Origin: Saprospiraceae bacterium
GTDB lineage: Bacteria; Bacteroidota; Bacteroidia; Chitinophagales; Saprospiraceae
Assembly: GCA_016710585.1 (NCBI GenBank)
Contig: JADJVN010000002.1
Coordinates: 124,001-188,000, forward strand
DNA length: 64,000 bases
Direction of reading: 5' to 3'
Part shown: positions 37,186-45,839 of the stretch, in pieces
How the letters are laid out: each line of letters begins with the position of its first letter
Numbering within the stretch: position 1 is the first letter of the stretch
Notes under the pieces: model-generated
Databases searched by the model: none
What the model saw: only the letters and a program-made list of their open reading frames with translations
What the model was told of the DNA's origin: nothing
Position numbers and translations under genes: made by a program

Positions 37186-37653
37186 ATGAGGAAACATAAA
37201 CCAAAAAAGCGAATCTTAGAGCCAGATCCACGATTTGGAGATACAGTTGTGTCTCAATTCATTAATAATATGTTGTGGCAGGGAAAAAAATCTATTGCAC
37301 ACGATATATTTTATTCTGCAATGGATCAAATTGAATCAAAGACTCAAGAAAACCCGCATGAAGTTTGGAAGAGAGCTTTATCCAATGTGATGCCTCATAT
37401 TGAAGTTAGACCAAAGCGTATCGGTGGTGCTACATTCCAAATTCCTATGGAAATGAGACCTGAGAGAAAACTCTCTATCGGTATCAAGTGGATGATCAAA
37501 TATTCTAGAGCTCGCGCTGGTAAAGGAATGGCTGAAAAATTAGCTTCAGAAATTATGTCTGCAGCAAAAGGCGAAGGTGCAGCAGTAAAGAAACGTGAGG
37601 ATACTCACAAGATGGCGGAATCAAACAGAGCTTTTGCTCATTTTAAAGCGTAA
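37186..37653 (+). CDS. rpsG: 30S ribosomal protein S7
   Basis: Encodes 155 residues, the usual length, with RILEPDPRFGDTVVSQFINNMLWQGKKS at the N-terminus and the rRNA-binding IEVRPKRIGGATFQIPMEMRPERK followed by KREDTHKMAESNRAFAHFK. S7 organises the head of the 30S subunit by binding the 3' major domain of 16S rRNA and lies at the mRNA exit. It starts 24 bases after rpsL and ends 16 before fusA. Confidence 0.98.
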   Translation: MRKHKPKKRILEPDPRFGDTVVSQFINNMLWQGKKSIAHDIFYSAMDQIESKTQENPHEVWKRALSNVMPHIEVRPKRIGGATFQIPMEMRPERKLSIGIKWMIKYSRARAGKGMAEKLASEIMSAAKGEGAAVKKREDTHKMAESNRAFAHFKA

Positions 37654-37669
37654 TTGAGTTAAAGAAATC

Positions 37670-39823
37670 ATGGCAAAAGATTTAAAATTCTTAAGAAATA
37701 TCGGAATTGCAGCTCACATCGATGCTGGTAAGACGACTACAACAGAAAGAATTCTATATTATACAGGTTTAACACACAAGATTGGAGAAGTTCATGATGG
37801 CGCTGCTACGATGGACTGGATGGCTCAGGAGCAAGAGAGAGGAATCACGATTACTTCTGCAGCAACACAGACACATTGGAAGTGGAAGAATAATGAGTTC
37901 ACAGTTAATATTATAGACACACCAGGTCACGTTGACTTTACCGTTGAGGTGAACCGTTCATTAAGAGTATTGGATGGATTGGTTTTCTTGTTTAGTGCTG
38001 TTGATGGTGTAGAACCACAGTCAGAGACTAACTGGAGACTAGCTGATAATTATAAAGTTCCAAGATTGGGATTCGTTAATAAAATGGATCGTCAAGGAGC
38101 AGATTTCTTCATGGTGGTAAACCAAGTGAAGAAAATGTTGGGATCAAACGCTGTGCCTCTACAAGTGCCAATCGGTGCTGAAGAACATTTCAGAGGTGTT
38201 GTCGATTTGATCACTAATAAGGCAATGATATGGGATGAGGATTCAAAAGGTATGAAGTATACTGAGATTCCTATTCCAGATGATATAAAAGACACAGTAT
38301 TAGAGTACAGACAGAAATTGATTGAAAACGTCGCTGAATATGATGATGAGTTGTTGATGAAATTTTTCGACAATCCAGATTCCATAACAGAAGAAGAAAT
38401 GATCATCGCTATTCGTGCAGCAGTTTGCGACATGAAATTTGTACCGATGATGTGTGGTTCTGCATTCAAGAATAAAGGAGTTCAGGCGGTTTTAGATGCT
38501 GTTTGTGCATTCTTACCATCACCCCTAGATGTAGAAGCGGTTTCAGGAACTGATCCAAAGACTGACGCAGTTTTATGGAGAAAGCCTTCTGTTGACGAGC
38601 CTTTTGCTGCATTAGCATTTAAGGTTGCAACAGACCCTTTTGTTGGAAGATTAGTATTTATACGAGTATATTCAGGAAAATTAGATGCTGGTTCTTATGT
38701 ATTGAAAGTGAGATCTGAGAAGGATAGACTTTCTATGGAGAAGGAGCGAATTTCAAGATTGTTCTTGATGCATGCCAATGATCGCAAATCTATCGAAACA
38801 GTTGAGGCTGGAGATATCGTAGCAGCAGTTGGTTTTAAAGATATTAAAACGGGTGATACGCTTTGTGATGAAGCACATCCAATCATTCTAGAAGCAATGG
38901 TATTCCCAGATCCAGTGATCAGTATCGCCATTGAACCTAAGACTCAGAAGGATCAAGATAAATTGGGTATGTCTTTAGCAAAATTGGCTGAGGAAGATCC
39001 AACATTTAGAGTGATGACTGACGAGAATACTGGACAGACCATCATCAGTGGTATGGGAGAGCTTCACTTAGAGATTCTAGTTGATCGATTGAAAAGAGAA
39101 TTTAATGTTGAGTGTAACCAAGGTGCACCACAAGTAAATTATAAAGAGGCGTTGACTAAGACAGTCACGCATCGTGAGAGATTAAAGAAACAAACAGGAG
39201 GTTCTGGTTTGTTTGCCGATATGGAATTTTCGATTGGACCTGCAGATGATGAATTCTTGGCAAGTGAAGACTTTAAGTCAGGAAAGACTAGAATGCAGTT
39301 CGTTTGGGATATTTTTGGAGGATCTATTGATAAGTCATATATGCCTTCAGTAACCAAAGGATTTGAGTCCATGATGAACCAAGGAATCTTAGCTGGATAC
39401 AATATTGAGAACATGAAGATTCGTGTTTTTGATGGATCTATGCATGCTGTCGACTCTAAGCCACAAGCTTTTGAACTTTGTGCAAAAGACGGATTTAGAG
39501 AAGCAGCTCCAAAGACGGCTCCTCAGATACTAGAGCCAATTATGAAATTAGAGGTCATTACACCTGAAGAGTATGTAGGACCTGTGATTGGAGATTTGAA
39601 TAGAAGAAGAGGTCTTCCAAAAGGACAAGAAGCAAGGATGGGAGGGGCAGTAGCTATACAAGCAGATGTTCCACTTTCTGAAATGTTCGGTTATGTGACT
39701 CAGTTAAGAACGATCACATCTGGACGTGCGAGTTCTACAATGGAATTCTCTCATTATTCGCCAGTGCCAAAGCAAATAGCAGATGATGTTATAGCAAAGG
39801 CAAAAGGAAATGTAAAAGTATAA
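37670..39823 (+). CDS. fusA: Translation elongation factor G
   Basis: Encodes 717 residues with the five EF-G domains. G motifs: GIAAHIDAGKTTTTERIL (P-loop), RGITITSAATQ (switch I), DTPGHVDF (G3) and NKMDRQGAD (G4). Domain II is followed by the ISGMGELHLEILVDRL strand of domain III and the domain IV loop near residues 505-600, where a Bacteroidota-type sequence (HRERLKKQTGGSGLFADMEF) is present, ending KAKGNVKV. It catalyses GTP-driven translocation and, with RRF, ribosome recycling. Unlike E. coli no tuf follows it; rpsJ comes next after 17 bases. Confidence 0.97.
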   Translation: MAKDLKFLRNIGIAAHIDAGKTTTTERILYYTGLTHKIGEVHDGAATMDWMAQEQERGITITSAATQTHWKWKNNEFTVNIIDTPGHVDFTVEVNRSLRVLDGLVFLFSAVDGVEPQSETNWRLADNYKVPRLGFVNKMDRQGADFFMVVNQVKKMLGSNAVPLQVPIGAEEHFRGVVDLITNKAMIWDEDSKGMKYTEIPIPDDIKDTVLEYRQKLIENVAEYDDELLMKFFDNPDSITEEEMIIAIRAAVCDMKFVPMMCGSAFKNKGVQAVLDAVCAFLPSPLDVEAVSGTDPKTDAVLWRKPSVDEPFAALAFKVATDPFVGRLVFIRVYSGKLDAGSYVLKVRSEKDRLSMEKERISRLFLMHANDRKSIETVEAGDIVAAVGFKDIKTGDTLCDEAHPIILEAMVFPDPVISIAIEPKTQKDQDKLGMSLAKLAEEDPTFRVMTDENTGQTIISGMGELHLEILVDRLKREFNVECNQGAPQVNYKEALTKTVTHRERLKKQTGGSGLFADMEFSIGPADDEFLASEDFKSGKTRMQFVWDIFGGSIDKSYMPSVTKGFESMMNQGILAGYNIENMKIRVFDGSMHAVDSKPQAFELCAKDGFREAAPKTAPQILEPIMKLEVITPEEYVGPVIGDLNRRRGLPKGQEARMGGAVAIQADVPLSEMFGYVTQLRTITSGRASSTMEFSHYSPVPKQIADDVIAKAKGNVKV

Positions 39824-39840
39824 TTAAAAATATTTAAGGC

Positions 39841-40149
39841 ATGAATCAAAAAATTCGGATTAAACTGCATTCTTATGACCATAACTTGGTTGACAAGAGT
39901 ACAGAGAAAATCGTAAAAACTGTTCGCAATAGCGGAGCAGTCGTTGCAGGTCCGATTCCGCTGCCCACTGAGAAAGAAATATTTACCGTGCTACGTTCCC
40001 CGCACGTAAATAAGAAAGCTCGTGAGCAGTTCCAACTTCGGACACACAAGCGCTTGATCGAGATTTATACGCCTACTCCTAAGACGGTAGATGCGTTGTC
40101 GAAGCTCGAACTTCCAAGTGGAGTAGATATTCAAGTAAAATTGTCTTAA
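39841..40149 (+). CDS. rpsJ: 30S ribosomal protein S10
   Basis: Encodes 102 residues (MNQKIRIKLHSYDHNLVDKSTEKIV), with the conserved VAGPIPLPTEKEIFTVLRSPHVNKKAREQFQLRTHKRLIEIY loop and the C-terminal LELPSGVDIQVKL. S10 binds the 30S head and, free of the ribosome, partners NusB in antitermination. Here it is fused into the str operon directly after fusA, marking the start of the S10 section without a gap for a separate promoter. Confidence 0.98.
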   Translation: MNQKIRIKLHSYDHNLVDKSTEKIVKTVRNSGAVVAGPIPLPTEKEIFTVLRSPHVNKKAREQFQLRTHKRLIEIYTPTPKTVDALSKLELPSGVDIQVKLS

Positions 40150-40214
40150 TTATTTATTGAACTTATTTGCTCGGAGATAATATTTCGAAGAGCTTAACTA
40201 TAAAACTTCGTATC

Positions 40215-40838
40215 GTGAACGGAATTATAGGTACTAAAGTTGGCATGACCAGCATTTATAGTGCAGATGGAAAATATACTGCATGTACGGTGATCGAAGC
40301 ATCGCCGAATGTAGTGACGCAAGTTAAAACTGATGATTCAGATGGATACTCAGCGTTACAGTTATCTTTTGGAGAAGGTAAGGCTAAGAATTTTAACAAA
40401 GCCATTACTACACACTTCAAAAATGCAAACACTACTCCAAAGAAAAAATCTTTAGAGTTTAGAGATTGCACTTTGGATAAAAATCTAGGAGATGAGGTGG
40501 CGCTTTCAGATCTTTTTGCTGAAGGTGATACTGTTCATGTCTCTGGAAAATCCAAAGGAAAAGGATTTCAAGGTGTTATCAAGCGACATGGCTTTGGTGG
40601 TGTTCAGAACGCTACTCACGGTCAGCACAATCGATTGAGAGCTCCTGGATCTATTGGAGCTTCTTCTTATCCATCAAAAGTCGTTAAAGGACTTCGAATG
40701 GGTGGACAGAAAGGAACTGAGCAAATCAAAATGAAGAATCTAAAGATTATTAAGATTCTTGCTGAAAAAAATCTAATCCTTGTAAAAGGTGCTATACCTG
40801 GACATAAAGGATCTATTGTTATCATTGAAAAAAAATAA
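40215..40838 (+). CDS. rplC: 50S ribosomal protein L3
   Basis: The start chosen is GTG 40215, giving MNGIIGTKVGMTSIYS, the normal L3 N-terminus, and 207 residues; the frame is open upstream to a TTG at 40167 but those 16 residues are not L3-like. The conserved long loop GKSKGKGFQGVIKRHGFGGVQNATHG and RAPGSIGASSYPSKVVKGLRMGGQ are present. L3 reaches from the 50S surface towards the peptidyl-transferase centre and is an early assembly protein. rplD starts 7 bases later. Confidence 0.96.
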   Translation: MNGIIGTKVGMTSIYSADGKYTACTVIEASPNVVTQVKTDDSDGYSALQLSFGEGKAKNFNKAITTHFKNANTTPKKKSLEFRDCTLDKNLGDEVALSDLFAEGDTVHVSGKSKGKGFQGVIKRHGFGGVQNATHGQHNRLRAPGSIGASSYPSKVVKGLRMGGQKGTEQIKMKNLKIIKILAEKNLILVKGAIPGHKGSIVIIEKK

Positions 40839-40844
40839 AGGAGC

Positions 40845-41471
40845 ATGAGATTAGATATTTTGAATATTAATGGTCAAGCCACTGGAAGGACAGTAGAGCT
40901 TCCTTCAGATATTTTTGAAATCGCTCCCAATGAGCATGTGATATATCTTTCAGTGAAAGAATATATGGCGAATCAAAGACAAGGAACTCATGACTCTAAA
41001 GAGAGAAATGAGGTTTGGAGAACGACAAAAAAGTTCAAAAAACAAAAAGGTACTGGAGGAGCTAGAGCAGGTTCATTGAAGAATCCAATGTTTAAAGGTG
41101 GAGGACGTGCATTCGGTCCACATCCAAGAGAGTATAATATCAAGCTTAATAAGAAAGTAAAAGTATTAGCTAGAAAAAGCGCACTTTCTCAAATGGCTGC
41201 TTCAAATTCTATAGTTGTGATTGAAGATTTAACTTTCAATACACCAAAGACAAAACAGTTTTCAGACGTTTTGAAAGGATTGAAATTGGACAACAAAAAA
41301 TCAGTTTTTGTGACTCCAGAATACAACTCCATGGTGTATTTGTCTGGAAGAAACCTTCCAAAGACATCTATCCAAGTAGCTAAAGATTTAAGTACTTATG
41401 AGATCTTGAATTCTTCTACATTGGTTCTTACAGAATCAAGTATTGAAAAAATTAAAAACACATTAAGTTAA
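40845..41471 (+). CDS. rplD: 50S ribosomal protein L4
   Basis: Encodes 208 residues with the conserved extended loop RTTKKFKKQKGTGGARAGSLKNPMFKGGGRAFGPHPREYNIKLNKKVK that lines the nascent-peptide exit tunnel, and the globular end VIEDLTFNTPKTKQF ... SIEKIKNTL. In E. coli L4 is the autoregulator of the S10 operon through a leader hairpin; I see no comparable leader structure here, since S10 follows fusA directly. Confidence 0.97.
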   Translation: MRLDILNINGQATGRTVELPSDIFEIAPNEHVIYLSVKEYMANQRQGTHDSKERNEVWRTTKKFKKQKGTGGARAGSLKNPMFKGGGRAFGPHPREYNIKLNKKVKVLARKSALSQMAASNSIVVIEDLTFNTPKTKQFSDVLKGLKLDNKKSVFVTPEYNSMVYLSGRNLPKTSIQVAKDLSTYEILNSSTLVLTESSIEKIKNTLS

Positions 41472-41478
41472 TCTGAAC

Positions 41479-41781
41479 ATGAAGAATCAATTAATCATCA
41501 GACCAGTTATTACAGAAAAAGGAGATAATCTATCTTCTAAGAGTAATAAATATTCATTCGTTGTTCAGAAAGATGTGAACAAAATACAGATTCGTAAGAC
41601 TGTCGAAGCAACATATAATGTCAATGTTTTGGATGTCAATACAATGATAGTACCAGGAAAAAGAAAAGTGAGAAGTACTAAAGCTGGGATATTGAAGGGA
41701 ATTAAGCCTGGATATAAAAAAGCTATAGTGACTTTGGCTCCTGGAGATGAAATTACAATTTTTGCAGACGATCAAAAATAA
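41479..41781 (+). CDS. rplW: 50S ribosomal protein L23
   Basis: Encodes 100 residues (LIIRPVITEKGDNLSSKSNKYSFVVQKDVNKIQIRKTVE), typical of L23, which sits at the tunnel exit and docks trigger factor and SRP. The middle loop VPGKRKVRSTKAGILKGIKPGYKKAIVTL and the terminal acidic EITIFADDQ are of Bacteroidota type. It is 7 bases downstream of rplD and 6 upstream of rplB. Confidence 0.97.
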   Translation: MKNQLIIRPVITEKGDNLSSKSNKYSFVVQKDVNKIQIRKTVEATYNVNVLDVNTMIVPGKRKVRSTKAGILKGIKPGYKKAIVTLAPGDEITIFADDQK

Positions 41782-41787
41782 TTTGAA

Positions 41788-42620
41788 ATGCCAGTAAAAA
41801 AATTAAATCCAATTACGCCGGGTACAAGATTCAGAGTAGCCAATACATTTGCTGAATTGACTACTGATGTGCCTGAAAAATCCTTAATGGAGGAGAAAAA
41901 ATCTACGGGCGGTAGAAATAATCAAGGTCGTAGGACCACTAGATATCGCGGCGGTGGACATAAGAAGAAATATAGAATCATTGATTTTCATAGAGAAAAG
42001 GATGGTGTGCCAGGAAAAGTAGCTACTGTAGAGTACGATCCGAACAGAACTGCCTTTATCGCATTGGTACATTATGCTGATGGTGAAAAGAGATATATCG
42101 TTTGTCCTCATGGATTAAAAGTCGGACAAACTATTTTGAGTGGCAAAGGAGCTACTCCTGATGTAGGTAATGCATTATTTTTATCAGACGTGCCTTTGGG
42201 TTCTAGCATTCATGCTATTGAACTACATCCTGGTCAAGGAGCAGCAATGGTGCGAAGTGCAGGAAATTCTGCCACGATGATGGGAAAAGAAGACCGTTAT
42301 GCGGTAGTGAAGATGCCATCAGGTGAAGTGAGAAGAATATTGCTTACATGCAAAGCAACCATTGGATCGATATCCAATCCGGATCACAGTCTAGAATCTG
42401 TGGGTAAAGCGGGTAGATATCGTTGGTTGGGATTCAAGCCAAGAAACAGAGGTGTGGCGATGAACCCAGTAGATCACCCGATGGGAGGGGGAGAAGGTCG
42501 TTCTTCTGGAGGCCATCCAAGATCAAGAAATGGTGTCTTTCTAAAGGATTCAAGACACGTTCACCTTGGAAGCATTCTGATAGCCTTATCATTTCAAAAA
42601 GAAAAAACAATATTGATTAA
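41788..42620 (+). CDS. rplB: 50S ribosomal protein L2, frameshifted near 42538
   Basis: The frame is normal up to NPVDHPMGGGEGRSSGGHPRSRNGVF, including the histidine-containing peptidyl-transferase-proximal loop, and then fails; the proper end (SKGFKTRSPWKHSDSLIISKRK) lies in another frame and stops at 42620. One extra T in the T3 run at 42538-42540 joins them and gives 277 residues, as expected. Uncorrected, the frame runs on to 42693, into rpsS. L2 is essential for subunit association and peptidyl transfer, so this must be a base error in the sequence rather than a real mutation. Confidence 0.95.
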
Positions 42621-42640
42621 AAAATTGATATCAACCAATT

Positions 42641-42904
42641 ATGGCTCGATCGATAAAAAAAGGACCTTACGTACATCACAAATTGCTTGCTAAAATTCTA
42701 AAAGCTAAAGAATCAGGTAAGAAAGGAGTGATCAAAACATGGAGTCGTGCTTCCATGATTATTCCCGACATGGTGGGTGAAACAATAGCTGTTCATAATG
42801 GCAAATCTTTCATACCAGTATATGTCACGGAGAATATGGTGGGACACAAATTAGGTGAATTTTCGCCAACAAGGACTTTCAAAGGTCACGCAGGAAATCG
42901 TTAA
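42641..42904 (+). CDS. rpsS: 30S ribosomal protein S19
   Basis: Encodes 87 residues: ARSIKKGPYVHHKLLAKIL, the conserved IKTWSRASMIIPDMVGETIAVHNGKSFIPVYVTENMVGHKLGEFSPTRTFKGH. S19 binds the 30S head together with S13 and contacts the A-site tRNA. The overrun of the frameshifted rplB frame into this gene is an artefact. Confidence 0.98.
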   Translation: MARSIKKGPYVHHKLLAKILKAKESGKKGVIKTWSRASMIIPDMVGETIAVHNGKSFIPVYVTENMVGHKLGEFSPTRTFKGHAGNR

Positions 42905-42933
42905 TTAAATTATACCATTTAAATAAATATAAA

Positions 42934-43302
42934 ATGGAAGCAACAGCTAAACTTCGAAATTGTCCAATGTCTCCGAGAAAAATGAGACTAGTGGTTGATT
43001 TGATCCGAGGAAAAAAAGTAAATACAGCTTTAGGTATTTTAAAATTTACCAAAAAAGAAGCTTCAAAGTGGTTGGAGAAATTATTGCTTTCTGCAATCAA
43101 TAATTATGAGCAAAAACATGGAGAAGGAGCTGCAGATAGTGCTCAGCTTTATGTGAAGACAGCTTTTGTAGATGGAGGAACTGTGATCAAAAGATTCCAG
43201 CCAGCACCACACGGAAGAGCTCATAGAATTAGAAAAAGAAGAAATCACGTAACCTTGGTTGTTGCCGATCAAGCTGTTGTAAAATCAAATTCGACCAATT
43301 AA
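42934..43302 (+). CDS. rplV: 50S ribosomal protein L22
   Basis: Encodes 122 residues: NCPMSPRKMRLVVDLIRGKKVNTALGIL, followed by the extended tunnel loop VDGGTVIKRFQPAPHGRAHRIRKRRNHVTLVV. L22 contacts all six 23S rRNA domains and its hairpin narrows the exit tunnel, where macrolide-resistance changes occur. The loop is intact here. Confidence 0.97.
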   Translation: MEATAKLRNCPMSPRKMRLVVDLIRGKKVNTALGILKFTKKEASKWLEKLLLSAINNYEQKHGEGAADSAQLYVKTAFVDGGTVIKRFQPAPHGRAHRIRKRRNHVTLVVADQAVVKSNSTN

Positions 43303-43316
43303 TTAAAGTGTTATAA

Positions 43317-44105
43317 ATGGGACAAAAAGCAAATCCAATAGGTAATAGATTAGGAATCATCAGAGGATGGGATTCTAATTGGTTTGGAGGCAAAAACTAC
43401 GCTCAAAAAGTAGTAGAAGATGAAAAAATCCGCAATTATCTCATTGCTCGTATTCCAAAAGGTGGAATCGCTAGAACTATAATTGAAAGGACTTTAAAGC
43501 GAATCACAATATCAATTCAAACCTCTAGACCAGGTATCATCATCGGAAAAGGTGGTACGGAAGTGGATAGAATACGTGAAGAATTGAAAAAATTGACAGC
43601 TCAAGATGTTCAAATAAATATCGTAGAGATAAGAAAACCTGAGATGGATGCTGCAATAGTTGGAGAAAGTATTGCAAAGCAAATCGAATCAAGGGTAAAT
43701 TATAGAAGAGCTACAAAAATGGCTATTCAATCTACAATGAGAGCAGGTGCAGAAGGAATCAAAGTGCGTATCTCTGGAAGATTAAATGGTGCGGAGATGG
43801 CGCGTTCAGAAGAGTACAAAGAAGGAAAAACACCTTTGCACACCTTCAGATATGATATTGATTATGCCATTAAAGAAGCATTAACAGTATACGGAAAGAT
43901 AGGTATCAAAGTATGGTTGTGTAAGAGTGAAGTATTTACTAAGAGAGACCTGTCCCCATTGGTAGGCTTGAGTAAGAAGGATACAAAGCCAAGAAGAAAT
44001 GAAGGTGGAGGAGAAAGAAGAGAAGGTGGAGAAAGAAGGGATAATAGAGGTGGAGGAGACCGTCGCGGAGGCGGTGGAGGAGACCGTAGAGATAAAAGAA
44101 GATAA
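43317..44105 (+). CDS. rpsC: 30S ribosomal protein S3 with Gly/Arg-rich C-terminal tail
   Basis: Encodes 262 residues. The core is standard: GQKANPIGNRLGIIRGWDSNWFGG, the KH domain with IIIGKGGTEVDRIREEL, and the C-terminal domain GRLNGAEMARSEEYKEGKTPLHTFRYDIDYA. The last 45 residues are a low-complexity tail of repeated RRxGGGxRR and GGGDRRG units. Tails on S3 occur in Bacteroidota but this one looks like an RGG-type RNA-binding region. S3 lies at the mRNA entry channel of the 30S subunit and takes part in helicase activity. Confidence 0.97.
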   Translation: MGQKANPIGNRLGIIRGWDSNWFGGKNYAQKVVEDEKIRNYLIARIPKGGIARTIIERTLKRITISIQTSRPGIIIGKGGTEVDRIREELKKLTAQDVQINIVEIRKPEMDAAIVGESIAKQIESRVNYRRATKMAIQSTMRAGAEGIKVRISGRLNGAEMARSEEYKEGKTPLHTFRYDIDYAIKEALTVYGKIGIKVWLCKSEVFTKRDLSPLVGLSKKDTKPRRNEGGGERREGGERRDNRGGGDRRGGGGGDRRDKRR

Positions 44106-44123
44106 TAATTAAAAAAATTGTAT

Positions 44124-44137
44124 TAATTTTGCGACTC
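44124..44137 (+). promoter_or_regulatory. Candidate internal promoter between rpsC and rplP
   Basis: TAATTTTG (44124-44131) matches TAnnTTTG, followed by CGACTC, the same continuation as at the cluster's main promoter. The 60-base rpsC-rplP gap is the longest in the S10 section. No -33 TTTG is visible at the right spacing. Confidence 0.5.
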
Positions 44138-44165
44138 TTTTGCAAAAAAGGATAAATATTAAATC

Positions 44166-44597
44166 ATGTTACAGCCGAAACGATTAAAATATCGAAAACA
44201 GCAGAAAGGTAGAAATAAAGGTCTTGCCCACAGAGGAAGCAGTATCGCTTTTGGTACTTTTGGACTAAAAGCTATCACTGCAGGAAGACTTACAGACCGT
44301 CAGATTGAGGCGGCAAGGGTGGCAATGACGCGTCACATGAAACGTGAAGGAAACGTGTGGATCCGTATTTTTCCTGACAAGCCGATTACAGCAAAACCAG
44401 CTGAGGTGCGTATGGGAAAAGGTAAGGGAGCATTAGACCATTACGTAGCAGTGATTAAGCCTGGAGTAATCATGTTTGAAATGGAAGGCGTTCTTCATAA
44501 ATTAGCAGAAGAAGCATTTTCATTGGCAGCTCAAAAATTACCAGTACAGACAAAAATAGTGGTAAGAAGAGAGTTCCAAAATTTAGTCACAGCTTAA
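44166..44597 (+). CDS. rplP: 50S ribosomal protein L16
   Basis: Encodes 143 residues: MLQPKRLKYRKQQKGRNKGLAHRGSSIAFG, IEAARVAMTRHMKREGNVWIRIFPDKPITAKPAEVRMGKGKGALDHYVAVIKPG, all conserved in L16, which helps position the A-site tRNA. It is the first gene after the largest gap in the S10 section and may have its own promoter. Confidence 0.98.
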   Translation: MLQPKRLKYRKQQKGRNKGLAHRGSSIAFGTFGLKAITAGRLTDRQIEAARVAMTRHMKREGNVWIRIFPDKPITAKPAEVRMGKGKGALDHYVAVIKPGVIMFEMEGVLHKLAEEAFSLAAQKLPVQTKIVVRREFQNLVTA

Positions 44598-44608
44598 AAT
44601 CTTGAACC

Positions 44609-44869
44609 ATGGCTTTGAAGAAATATTCAGATTTTACAAATTTAAATGATGAGACTTTAGCAAAAGATATTGCTGAGGCTAGAGCAAATTATCACAGTTC
44701 AAAGTTTGACCATACCATCAAAGGTTTGGCCAATCCAACAGAATTGCGTCATATGCGAAGAGAAGTAGCAATGATGGAAACAGAAGTGAGAAAGCGCGAA
44801 ATGGCAAAAATGAGCGCTGATCAATTAGAAAAAAGATCTAAGATTAGATATAGAAGACGTTCAAAATAA
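44609..44869 (+). CDS. rpmC: 50S ribosomal protein L29
   Basis: Encodes 86 residues, longer than the 60-70 usual. The conserved L29 helix pair is present (LNDETLAKDIAEARANYHSSKFDHTIKGLANPTELRHMRREVAMMETEVRKREM); the extra length is a basic C-terminal extension (SADQLEKRSKIRYRRRSK). L29 sits beside L23 at the tunnel exit. rpsQ begins 6 bases later. Confidence 0.93.
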   Translation: MALKKYSDFTNLNDETLAKDIAEARANYHSSKFDHTIKGLANPTELRHMRREVAMMETEVRKREMAKMSADQLEKRSKIRYRRRSK

Positions 44870-44874
44870 AATAA

Positions 44875-45129
44875 ATGGAAAGGAATCTTCGAAAAACAAA
44901 AGTGGGCGTTGTCCATAGCAATAAAATGGATAAGACTATTACTATAAAAGTAGTAAGAAGTATGTTACATCCAAAGTATGGCAAGTTTATGAAAAAATCC
45001 AAGAAATACTTCGCTCATGATGAAAAAAATGAGTGCAATGTAGGGGACTTGGTTAAAATCATGGAAACTAGACCATTGAGTAAATTAAAATGCTGGAGAT
45101 TAGTAGAAATATTGAAAAAAGGCGAATAA
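44875..45129 (+). CDS. rpsQ: 30S ribosomal protein S17
   Basis: Encodes 84 residues: RNLRKTKVGVVHSNKMDKTITIKVVRSMLHPKYGKFMKKSKKYFAHDEKNECNVGDLVKIMETRPLSKLKCWRLVEIL. All of the OB-fold landmarks of S17 (DKTI, HP.YGK, H.E.N.C..GD, RPLSK.K.WR) are present. It is a primary 16S rRNA-binding protein of the 5' domain. Confidence 0.98.
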   Translation: MERNLRKTKVGVVHSNKMDKTITIKVVRSMLHPKYGKFMKKSKKYFAHDEKNECNVGDLVKIMETRPLSKLKCWRLVEILKKGE

Positions 45130-45150
45130 TAATTTTTTAAATAAAGTGTC

Positions 45151-45516
45151 ATGATACAACAAGAGTCTAGACTTAAAGTAGCCGATAATAGTGGTGCCAA
45201 AGAAGTACTTTGTATAAGAGTATTGGGTGGAACAAAAAGAAGATATGCATCGGTAGGAGATAAGATAGTAGTATCTGTTAAATCTGCTACTCCAGGTGGT
45301 GTAAAAAAAGGTTCTGTTTCAAAAGCTGTAATCGTAAGAACAAGCAAAGAAATAAGAAGAAAAGATGGTACTTATATCCGTTTTGATGATAATGCAGTAG
45401 TATTATTATCTGCAACTGATGAACCTAGAGGAAGCCGTATTTTTGGACCTGTAGCGAGAGAGCTTAGAGAAAAAGATTATATGAAGATTGTATCATTAGC
45501 ACCAGAAGTGTTATAA
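45151..45516 (+). CDS. rplN: 50S ribosomal protein L14
   Basis: Encodes 121 residues: MIQQESRLKVADNSGAKEVLCIRVLGGTKRRYASVGDKIVVSVKSATP, DGTYIRFDDNAVVLLSATDEPRGSRIFGPVARELREKDYMKIVSLAPEVL. It matches L14 across its whole length. L14 forms an intersubunit bridge and is the silencing-factor RsfS binding site. It opens the spc section, 22 bases after rpsQ. Confidence 0.98.
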   Translation: MIQQESRLKVADNSGAKEVLCIRVLGGTKRRYASVGDKIVVSVKSATPGGVKKGSVSKAVIVRTSKEIRRKDGTYIRFDDNAVVLLSATDEPRGSRIFGPVARELREKDYMKIVSLAPEVL

Positions 45517-45527
45517 ATCCTTGCAAT

Positions 45528-45839
45528 ATGAAGTTAAAAATTAAAAAAGGAGATAATGTAAAGGTGATTGCTGGTTCCAATAAAGGAAAAACTGGAACAG
45601 TATCATTGATCATAGTGGATAAAAACAGAGCTGTAATAGATGGTGTCAATATTGTAAAAAAACACACCAAACCTGCAAACAATAATCCAGGAGGAATTAT
45701 TGAAATGCCAGCTCCAATACATATTTCAAATCTTTCATTATTAGATCCAAAGTCAAACACACCAACAAGAGTTGGGTATAGAGTTGAGAATGGAAAAAAA
45801 GTAAGATATTCTAAAAAATCAAACGAAATCATTAAGTGA
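45528..45839 (+). CDS. rplX: 50S ribosomal protein L24
   Basis: Encodes 103 residues with the KOW motif (IKKGDNVKVIAGSNKGKTGTVSLI) and the conserved GVNIVKKHTKPANNNPGGIIEMPAPIHISNLSLLDP. L24 is an assembly initiator of the 50S subunit, binding the 5' end of 23S rRNA. Its TGA stop overlaps the rplE ATG (TGATG), coupling translation of the two. Confidence 0.97.
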   Translation: MKLKIKKGDNVKVIAGSNKGKTGTVSLIIVDKNRAVIDGVNIVKKHTKPANNNPGGIIEMPAPIHISNLSLLDPKSNTPTRVGYRVENGKKVRYSKKSNEIIK

